A stretch of DNA of 19,449 bases, taken from assembly GCA_013286765.1 (NCBI GenBank), contig JABDFB010000038.1, forward strand, positions 1 through 19,449. The letters are read 5' to 3'. The DNA comes from Deltaproteobacteria bacterium. GTDB taxonomy: Bacteria > Bdellovibrionota > UBA1018. The translations under genes and the position numbers were made by a program. The notes below the pieces were generated by a model. The model saw nothing but the letters and a program-made list of their open reading frames with translations, was not told the DNA's origin and did no database searches. Shown here piece after piece: positions 7,311-14,700 of this stretch (positions are counted from its first letter, which is position 1; each line of letters starts with the position of its first letter).

Positions 7311-9083
7311 TTATGCCTCCATCCTGAAACGGGTCTGGGCAATCCGATAGATCCGCGCCCAAACAGTTCTATTAAGCAAGACCACTACGAATACCATAAG
7401 AGTTAAGCTCGCGGCCAATAACGAAAAGTCTTCATTTACAATCGCTATACTAATGGCCGCTCCCAATCCAGAAGTTTTTAAAATCTCACCATTATATAGA
7501 ATATATTCAGCCACAACACTCGCATTCCAAGCACCACCAGCGGCCGTCACCCAGCCTGTCACTAGGGCCGGAAAAATACTTGGGAAATATAGAACTTTCC
7601 AACGTTCCCAAGCCGGAATATTCATCAATGCGAGATTATCACTCAACTGACTCGGAATTCGCAGCGCACCAGCCATCACATTAAAAAGCACATACCACTG
7701 GACGCCAACAAGCATCAAAAACATAGCGCCAATAGAATATGGAACATGAAACGTAAACAATAAGCCAAGAATAATCGGATAGAGCATCGGCGCCGGAAAA
7801 GACGCAAAAATTTGAATCAGCGGTTGTGCAAAACGAATCCGTTTCGGAGAAATTCCTATCCAGATTCCAGCCGGCACCGCCCACAGCGTCGCCAGAGTCA
7901 AAGAAGCTAGAACTCTCAGTAGAGTACACAAAACATCTATCAGTAGATCTAGCCAAGTCGCAGGCGATACTTTGAATAGTATGAGAAGAAGGTTAAACGA
8001 ACCATATCCAATCGAAGCTAGAAATAATCCAAGCAAACCCAGATCGAGAATTCGTACACTGCGAAGCCTGCGAATATGCCTGACGCGATATCTCACACGA
8101 CTAAAAAATCGACCTCCCAATCCGGCAACGCTCTGGTAAACTCGGCCAATGGGAGCGATAATTCGTCGAAAAATCTCCTTTCGAGGTAGAATCGTATGCT
8201 GATAAAAGAGTTTCACCTCTCGAACGATATTGGATTCTCGCAGCCAAATCTGCATGAGTGGTTCCACTGAAACAGCGCCAGGCACGTCTTCTATCCGAAA
8301 GCGGCGAGTCCAGGAAAGGACTGGGCGCCAAATCACGAAATCCATAACGACAATCAATGAGACCATGGCAATAATTCCAAAGAGCATCGCCTTTTGGTCA
8401 TTCTGCCGGATTGCCATGGACATGTAGGAACCGATCCCCGGCAAACGAAATTCCCGATTTCCTAGAATCATGGCTTCGCACGGGATCAAGAAAAACCACC
8501 CTCCAGCCATCGAAAGCAAGCTATTCCAAGCGAGATTGACAGCGGAAAAAGGAAGTTCCATCCGAAAGAAGCGTTGGACCCGCGTTAAGTTCATAACGGT
8601 AGCGGCTTCCATGAATTCAGTCGGAATGGATTTCAGTGAGGAATAAAAGCTAAATGTCATATTCCAGACCTGGCCCGTAAAAATCGAAATAATGGCGGCA
8701 AGCTCGATCCCAAAATTCGAATGAGGAAAAAGCGCGACCAGACCTAGGATGAGACCCGGCAAAAAGCCAAGTACCGGAATACTTTGTAATATGTCTAGTG
8801 CTGGAAGAATCAGATTTTCGGCTGACTTTGATTTCGCAGCCGTATATCCCACCACTAGCGTAAAGGTCAGTGAGATAAGGTAGGCAACGGTGCCTCGAAT
8901 TCCTGAAAGAAGCGTGTAGTAAGGAAGGGACCGAATCGAAAGATCGATTTCGGTAATGGGATGATAGCCAGTTTGCCATTCTCTTGCTATTTCAGAAACG
9001 CCATATATAAGTGTCGCAATGACAAAGAGAATCGCTAAATCCTGAACGGAGAAATAACGGGTTTTAATGATGATCCTCTGCAT
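7311..9083 (-). CDS. Fused double ABC transporter permease, NitT/TauT type
   Basis: A 590-residue inner-membrane protein made of two BPD_transp_1 permease units, so one chain could supply both membrane halves of the transporter. Unit 1 spans about 15-260, with the ATPase-coupling (EAA) loop at EAATVMNLTRVQRFFRMELPFS (159-180). Unit 2 spans about 345-585, with the matching loop near LMNIPAWERWKVLYFPSIFPALVTG. A basic linker (RVRYRVRHIRRLRSVRI) separates them. A GGAG Shine-Dalgarno lies eight bases before the ATG at 9083. The gene precedes the ATPase by 12 bases. Foldback copy 3 lies 30 bases upstream in the presumed leader. Two-unit permeases paired with an AAA-associated ATPase occur in Proteobacteria; the substrate is unknown. 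Confidence 0.9.
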   Translation of the reverse strand: MQRIIIKTRYFSVQDLAILFVIATLIYGVSEIAREWQTGYHPITEIDLSIRSLPYYTLLSGIRGTVAYLISLTFTLVVGYTAAKSKSAENLILPALDILQSIPVLGFLPGLILGLVALFPHSNFGIELAAIISIFTGQVWNMTFSFYSSLKSIPTEFMEAATVMNLTRVQRFFRMELPFSAVNLAWNSLLSMAGGWFFLIPCEAMILGNREFRLPGIGSYMSMAIRQNDQKAMLFGIIAMVSLIVVMDFVIWRPVLSWTRRFRIEDVPGAVSVEPLMQIWLRESNIVREVKLFYQHTILPRKEIFRRIIAPIGRVYQSVAGLGGRFFSRVRYRVRHIRRLRSVRILDLGLLGLFLASIGYGSFNLLLILFKVSPATWLDLLIDVLCTLLRVLASLTLATLWAVPAGIWIGISPKRIRFAQPLIQIFASFPAPMLYPIILGLLFTFHVPYSIGAMFLMLVGVQWYVLFNVMAGALRIPSQLSDNLALMNIPAWERWKVLYFPSIFPALVTGWVTAAGGAWNASVVAEYILYNGEILKTSGLGAAISIAIVNEDFSLLAASLTLMVFVVVLLNRTVWARIYRIAQTRFRMEA

Positions 9084-9112
9084 GGCACTACTCCGCTCTT
9101 GAGTAATTCCTG

Positions 9113-9220
9113 CGGCTAGGGGTGCTTCCTTATTTAGGGAGAACGGACTTCCTGTCCTTCACGACATTCGCCATCCCTGGCTGTCGTGAATCTCTCTAAA
9201 TAAGGAAGGACCCCTAGCCG
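9113..9220 (+). repeat. Foldback element, copy 3
   Basis: The outer stem pairs 9113-9142 with 9191-9220: 30 positions with one mismatch and one G-T. The arms are unrelated in sequence to copies 1 and 2. The core matches theirs: side hairpin GGAC-TTCCT-GTCC (9145-9157), inner stem TTCACGAC/GTCGTGAA (9158-9165 with 9183-9190), apical hairpin GCCA-TCCC-TGGC (9170-9181), and inner arm ends GAGA/TCTC. It lies 30 bases upstream of the minus-strand permease ATG, in the same relation to its downstream gene as copy 1. Confidence 0.9.
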
Positions 9221-9329
9221 GTAGGAGCTACTACAACGCTCTGGTGGTACCTCCGGCTTGCCAAGAGGCTCTTGCTACACCAGAAAAATTCAACCAATCT
9301 CTAAACGCTACGACGACCTTGAATTCCCG
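9221..9329. other. Intergenic stretch beside copy 3
   Basis: No gene is supported here. It contains CAACGCTCT (9234-9242), GCTCTTGCT (9268-9276) and AATTCAA (9288-9294). All three also follow copy 1, at 2617-2639, in a more compact arrangement. A part of the element may therefore lie outside the foldback. No terminator with a U-run is visible. Confidence 0.35.
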
Positions 9330-9746
9330 TTACCCCAAACAAAATTCTATTTCTAAATTACTCATGTACTCCAAAGACCCGAGAGTACTCAACTTTAATG
9401 ATTCACCGTTTCTCAGGTTTTTTAAAGCGGAAAGCAAGCGCCGACCGAAATCGCCGTCTAGGGCCAGGGTCCCGACCCATTGTTCGGACTCCGGATGGGC
9501 TAATAATGCCCGACTTCCACTTTCTCTGAGCTTCCAAAAAAGGTCCCAACGATGCGGCAGTTCCAATCGAAGCTCCCCCCCGTCGCCCTCCAGCTCCAAA
9601 TAAACTCCCTTTAGAGCATCGCAAAACGTGTCTAAAATTTCTGGAGCTTCAGCTTTGATCTTAATCGTAAGCTGGGTTTTGAACCGCTTATGAGGAACAA
9701 TTTCTAAGCTCAAATTCTGATTTTTCCAATCCAAATAAGTCGCCAT
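9330..9746 (-). CDS. Unrecognised soluble protein
   Basis: A 138-residue acidic protein that I do not recognise. It has alternating hydrophobic segments typical of beta-strands (NLSLEIVPH, QLTIKIKAE, GVYLELEGDGGELRLELPHRW, SNLEIEFCLG) and no signal peptide or membrane span. The frame is preferred over overlapping frames on either strand because of its balanced composition and its ATG at 9746, 50 bases from a divergently transcribed gene, an ordinary divergent-promoter arrangement. An AGAGGA sequence sits immediately before the ATG, closer than ideal for a ribosome binding site. There is no functional clue from the neighbours. Confidence 0.65.
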   Translation of the reverse strand: MATYLDWKNQNLSLEIVPHKRFKTQLTIKIKAEAPEILDTFCDALKGVYLELEGDGGELRLELPHRWDLFWKLRESGSRALLAHPESEQWVGTLALDGDFGRRLLSALKNLRNGESLKLSTLGSLEYMSNLEIEFCLG

Positions 9747-9758
9747 TCCTCTTTTTCT

Positions 9759-9788
9759 TTGATTTCTCTCCGATATTCAAATTATAAA
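9759..9788 (+). promoter_or_regulatory. Putative sigma70-type promoter of yhhQ, possibly leaderless
   Basis: TTGATT (9759-9764), an 18-base spacer and TATAAA (9783-9788). Transcription would begin near 9795, within two bases of the ATG at 9797. There is no Shine-Dalgarno before that ATG, which fits a leaderless mRNA. Called by eye. Confidence 0.45.
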
Positions 9789-9796
9789 ATCTATAT

Positions 9797-10543
9797 ATGA
9801 GTGAAGTACAGTCCCCACCCTCTCCCGCCTCCGCGGTGACTCCGCCCGCTTCAGGTTCACAACAGACTCATAAGAGTTTTAAATATTACGATTTAATCAT
9901 GGCATCGTTTGTGACCCTATTGCTCTGCTCTAACCTTATCGGATCCACCAAGGTTTGGCAGATTGGGTATATTACCGCCGGTGGGACGGTTCTATTCTTT
10001 CCAATTACCTATTTGTTTGGTGATATTCTTACGGAAGTTTACGGTTATAAGCGCTCCCGAAAAGTCGTCTGGATGGGCTTTGCCGCTATGGCTTTCGCCA
10101 GCTTTGTAAGCTGGGTAGTCCTTGGATTACCGCCGGCCCCCGATTGGAACCATCAAAATGAATTGGAATTTGTATTTGGCAATACCCCGAGGCTAGTGGC
10201 CGGGTCCCTCGTTGCTTACTTTGTTGGCGAACTGAGTAACTCCTATGTTCTTGCGAAATTGAAAGTCAAAACCCAGGGAAAAATGCTCTGGGCTCGATTT
10301 ATTCTATCTACTATAGTAGGCGAAGGCATTGACACGATCATCTTCTACCCGGCGGCTTTTTTTGGCTTCTGGCCCACGCATTTACTCATTCAGGCCATGC
10401 TTACGTCTTACTGCCTAAAAGTGATCTGGGAAGTCGTGATGATTCCGTTTACTTATAAGCTTGTCGCTTTTCTGAAGAAGGCAGAGCAGGAAGACTACTA
10501 CGATTATCATACCGATTTTTCGCCTTTCTCTCTGAAAACTTGA
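9797..10543 (+). CDS. yhhQ: Queuosine precursor transporter, YhhQ/VUT family
   Basis: An inner-membrane protein of 248 residues that matches the YhhQ (VUT_1) family. These proteins import the 7-deazaguanine precursors preQ0/preQ1 used to make queuosine in tRNA. Visible features are a Pro/Ser-rich cytosolic N terminus (1-25), about six hydrophobic helices, and family segments YYDLIMASFVTLLLCSNLIG, VLFFPITYLFGDILTEVYGYKRSRKVVW and STIVGEGIDTIIFYPAAFFG. The ATG at 9797 has no Shine-Dalgarno; a promoter-like sequence lies just upstream. The stop codon overlaps a TTG that is in frame with hldD, but hldD most likely starts 15 bases further on. No queuosine biosynthesis gene is in view. Confidence 0.92.
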   Translation: MSEVQSPPSPASAVTPPASGSQQTHKSFKYYDLIMASFVTLLLCSNLIGSTKVWQIGYITAGGTVLFFPITYLFGDILTEVYGYKRSRKVVWMGFAAMAFASFVSWVVLGLPPAPDWNHQNELEFVFGNTPRLVAGSLVAYFVGELSNSYVLAKLKVKTQGKMLWARFILSTIVGEGIDTIIFYPAAFFGFWPTHLLIQAMLTSYCLKVIWEVVMIPFTYKLVAFLKKAEQEDYYDYHTDFSPFSLKT

Positions 10544-10557
10544 ATGGGGAAATAAGA

Positions 10558-11550
10558 ATGAAACATTGGGTGGTAACCGGCGCTGCCGGATTTATCGGAA
10601 GTCGCTTCGTCGAAGCTTGCCAGAAGCGATCTGATATTGTTCTGACTTGTGTGGATCAAGAATCAGCTTTTACCAGCCGCAACGAAATGCGTGGCCTAGA
10701 TTTTAGAAAAACCATCGATAGGTCCCATTTTCTGCAAACGCTGACAGATCCTAAGAATCTCCTCGATAGGCCGAGACCGGATTTTGATGCAATTATTCAC
10801 CTCGGCGCTATTACTGATACCCGAGAAACGAACGTTGACCTTCTCAACCGCTACAATCTGGAATATTCAAAGGCGATTTGGAACTTCGCTAGTCTCTATC
10901 GTATTCCTTTGATTTACGCGAGCAGCGCCGCGACTTATGGCGACGGATCCTTGGGCTACGATGATTCTGAGGAATTGATTCCCGACCTTCGCCCTCTCAA
11001 TCTATATGGCGAATCGAAACAAGCTTTTGATCTCTGGGCCCTAGCTGAAGAGAAACTCGGAAATCATCCGCCCTCGTGGGCAGGATTTAAGTTCTTTAAC
11101 GTTTATGGATTTGGGGAACGCCATAAAGAATTTATGGCGAGTGTTGTGCTCCACGCTTTTGATCAAATTCGGAAGTCTGGCGATGTCACTCTGTTCAAAA
11201 GCCATAAACAGGGCATCGCTGATGGCTATCAGAAGCGAGATTTTATCTATGTCGACGATGTAGTCGATGTCCTGTTTTTCGCCCTCCAAAAGCCCATTCT
11301 ACGAGGTATCTACAATCTAGGTACGGGGCAGGCACGTACTTTTCTGGATCTCACCCGTGCCACTTTCAAAGCCCTTGGGCAGCCTGAGGATATTCGCTTT
11401 ATCGATACCCCCGTTAGCATTCGGGACAAGTACCAGTACTTCACCCAGGCACCTATGGCCCGGCTTCGGGAGGCAGGCTACGCTAAAGCTTTTACAGAGC
11501 TAGAAGTGGGGATAGATCAGTACGTCGCGCGGCTGGCGAGATCTCGGTAG
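10558..11550 (+). CDS. hldD: ADP-L-glycero-D-manno-heptose-6-epimerase
   Basis: Converts ADP-D-glycero-beta-D-manno-heptose to the L-glycero form used in the lipopolysaccharide inner core; it indicates a Gram-negative envelope. The 330-residue extended short-chain dehydrogenase has the NAD(P)-binding GAAGFIG at 8-14, YASSAATYGDG at 120-130, the catalytic Tyr150-xxx-Lys154 in LYGESKQAFD, and the HldD-specific GFKFFNVYGFGERHKEFMASVV and QKRDFIYVDDVVDV. The ATG at 10558 is preferred over TTG at 10540 because GGGGA lies eight bases upstream. It follows yhhQ closely and is probably co-transcribed with it. Confidence 0.93.
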   Translation: MKHWVVTGAAGFIGSRFVEACQKRSDIVLTCVDQESAFTSRNEMRGLDFRKTIDRSHFLQTLTDPKNLLDRPRPDFDAIIHLGAITDTRETNVDLLNRYNLEYSKAIWNFASLYRIPLIYASSAATYGDGSLGYDDSEELIPDLRPLNLYGESKQAFDLWALAEEKLGNHPPSWAGFKFFNVYGFGERHKEFMASVVLHAFDQIRKSGDVTLFKSHKQGIADGYQKRDFIYVDDVVDVLFFALQKPILRGIYNLGTGQARTFLDLTRATFKALGQPEDIRFIDTPVSIRDKYQYFTQAPMARLREAGYAKAFTELEVGIDQYVARLARSR

Positions 11551-11686
11551 CCTACATATCTAAATTAAAATAATTTAATTATATCAACCACCTGCTTTTA
11601 TTGAATAAACTTACTGCACCTCAATAAAAAGCACTAAACGCACGTCGCTTCCACTACACTTACCTAGTTTATTTTCCATTTAATTA

Positions 11687-11715
11687 TTTACTATTTTAGT
11701 CAACTATTATATTAT
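11687..11715 (+). promoter_or_regulatory. Putative promoter of the ankyrin gene, possibly leaderless
   Basis: TTTACT (11687-11692), a 17-base spacer and TATTAT (11710-11715) would start transcription near 11722, about three bases before the ATG. No Shine-Dalgarno is present. The whole 11551-11724 gap is AT-rich and includes a 7-bp AT inverted repeat (TAAATTA/TAATTTA, 11561-11577). The AT-rich background makes promoter-like matches easy to find by chance. Confidence 0.4.
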
Positions 11716-11724
11716 ACGTCCGCT

Positions 11725-14700
11725 ATGAATAAATTCAGTAACCTGTCCTTGTATTCATGTCTTTCCCTTGTAATCACTTTAGTTAACGTTGCAGCTACCC
11801 ACGCCGGAGATGCTCAATTAGAGGAAATCCATTCTCTCCTTTTCAGCGATGACGACGTAAACAAGATCTTAGCGGAGAAAAAAGAACAAACTAGCTGCGC
11901 TATTCATTCAAACCACCATCCCGTGCCGAGACAAACTATAGAGCTCCCAGACTTCTTGAAACCACATGGACACTCACCCGATGACTTATTTGGTAGTTTC
12001 AAAGACAAAAAGCTCGACCAACAAGGATTACTGAAAGAACTTCAAAAGCACCTTACCAATGGAAAACCTCTTGCCATTCATTATTGTAGCAAGCCAAGAT
12101 CATCACCCGCAGGGCAAAAAGCGAACATTTGCGATGGCAAGCCCGAGATTGCGTACGTCTCCGGAGTAAGAACCAATTGCCGGCCCGAGTTGGATTTCGA
12201 TTTGTCTCTTGGCCGTACAGTATGCTTTTATGAACTTCAGGTTACGGATGCTAAACATACCTTAGAATGGATGCAGCTAGGGAGCGATAGTGAATCGATT
12301 CCAAGCAGAATTCTATCTTCACAACAAAATTTATATAATCCTCTCTTCGGTGTTTACGGCATGCAAAATCGAAGTATGCTAGATGATTTAATCCTAAATC
12401 ACGGTGGAAAACACCCCGGCAGCTCCAGCAACACTGCCGCGCTGGAAAGTAAGACACAGGTAAGTAATGCTGCTCAGAATAGAGGACTTTTCGGAGCATT
12501 AACTTCAAACGTTTCCTCATCACTGAGCTCAGTAAGATCAATGATTCCGAGCTCAGTCAGTGCGATGGTTACAGAATCATTCAGTGCAATGAATCCTTTT
12601 AGAGACTCTGACATCCCCGCTGATAGTCTCGGACGCCAGAAATTGCTAACTGAAGCAATTAAAAATAAAAATTGTGATCTAATTGTCAGACTCTTGAATA
12701 AAGATATCGACCCGACACCATTGTTAAACATAACTGCAGACAATGCATTGGATCCGACTGAAAATACGTCTACCATTCTAGTGCATTGCTTGAAATCGTT
12801 CAAAGATAGCGGTAACCAAAGAGCACTTTCTGCATTTCTTACTGCAGGATCAAAGTCCGGCTCTCCCTTGCTGCGTACGGCTGTAGCCTTGCTTGATACT
12901 GGAGCGGTGAACCTTCTTACAAGGTTTGGAGCAGATCCTGAATTAGTCGCACCAAACATCGGTGCCTATATGAGAACGGTCAGGCAAAGAGACACAACTC
13001 CAGGACAAAGAGCAACTCAAACTATCGAAGCTCTATTGCTACTTGCTCAAGAACAGAAAAAGGGTAATGACCGCATTAGTTACACTGATTCACGCGGAAA
13101 TAGAGAAACCTACCTCAATAGGATACTTCGAAACAACGACCCAATCCGGCCTGATTACCTACAGGACATTCTATTTGACTGGCTAGTCTCCGTTAATCCT
13201 GAAATCCTATCAAGACAAGGCGCAGGCGGAAAAACAGGTCTCCACGTTGCGGCAGAAAGCAATCCACGTTTTGTTGCAAAACTCCTTCAAAAAGGCGCTG
13301 ATCGTACCGCGCGAGACAGTGAAAATTCAACTCCCTTGCACCTTGCTGTTAAAGCAGGCAAAATAAATTCAGTTTATGCCTTACTAGAAAATAAAGACAC
13401 AAACGAAGAACTACTAGACGCTCGCGATCTCCAAGAAAGAGCTCCTATTCATCTTGCTGCGGCAGATGTAAAATCTCTTCCAGTACTTCAAGTTTTGATG
13501 AAAGTTCAACCAACATCCCTTTCCGCTATAACTGCGGAAGGTAAAAATCCTTTCCACATTGCTATCGAAAATAACAACGATGAAGCTCTGACCGCCATGT
13601 TCAAAGCTGTGAAGGAAAATAGCCTTCGAAAAGACCATATTTTTGACGTCAAGGATAAGACCGGCAAGACTCCGATTGATTACCTGTTTGCTAAGGACGA
13701 TGAGGCTTCTGTAAAAAGCTATCTTGATTTATTCAGCACTTCGTATGGTGGCTATCGCCAACACTATAACTCCCTTCTTCAGAGAAGCATTAGAGAAGAT
13801 AGACCTCAGATCGCTGCTCGTCTCTTAGAAGAGATTGATCAAGTGTCTGACGGAGATCTTAAACTTCATTTAAAAGCCGCTATTACTAACAATAAAAACG
13901 CTATGGCCAGAGTGGTCTACGAGCGGATTATTAAGAAAAGAGATCCCTTCTTCTTTGATAACTTTTTGGAAGACTTAGAAAAAGATTTTTCGAATCACTT
14001 GAAAGAAGGCAAGAACGAGGTTGACCAAGATATCGGATCGTTGACCTGGCTTTATCAATACCACCAGACAGGTAAAGAAAAAGAAAAGGTTTTCGGCGCT
14101 ATTTACATTGTTGCATATGAGCTATTGCAAGCCAAGGAGTTTGAAAAACTCGCACTGCTTTATCTATCAATGACTAATGCCGACAGACCGAAACTGTTAT
14201 CTAAACTGGAACACCCTCTTCTCGATTCTTTTAAAAGAGCTACGGAACAATCACAAACCAAATTGGTAAGAGACTTATTTAAAACCGGTCTCAGTGATTT
14301 TATTACACCTCTGCTCAAAGAAAAACCGAATCTTCTTTATGCAACTTATGAAGATAAAGGCGCAAATCATAATCTTCTCCATTTGACAGCTCAAAGCGGG
14401 AACTATCGACTATTGACTGATCTCGTAAGAAGAGTAAAAGAAGATAAGCGAGATCTACAGAGTATGCTCTTAGCTCGCCCCGAACCACAATCAAGAGGCA
14501 AAGCAAAAGAAGAGAAAAGACCGGAAGACGGCGACGCAAAAGCACCAGCGCTTTCGCCTTTAAACAATAGGTCAGTGCTCGACCTAGGTCTAGACGAAAA
14601 AGCATCTCCCGAACTTCGTAAGATAGTTCTGAACTATCTCGAATTTCTCCGGGAGAAAAATGAAGTCGCAGCTGTTTCACTCTCGGTTCCGAATGACAAA

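Noticed and set aside
9244..9603. Plus-strand frame of 119 codons opposite the unrecognised minus-strand gene
   Set aside because: Ser/Pro/Arg-rich antisense composition, no ribosome binding site, and overlap with foldback copy 3 flanking sequence; it is a shadow of the minus-strand frame.
10540..10557. TTG start for HldD overlapping the yhhQ stop
   Set aside because: The ATG at 10558 has a properly placed GGGGA and starts right at the Rossmann strand.
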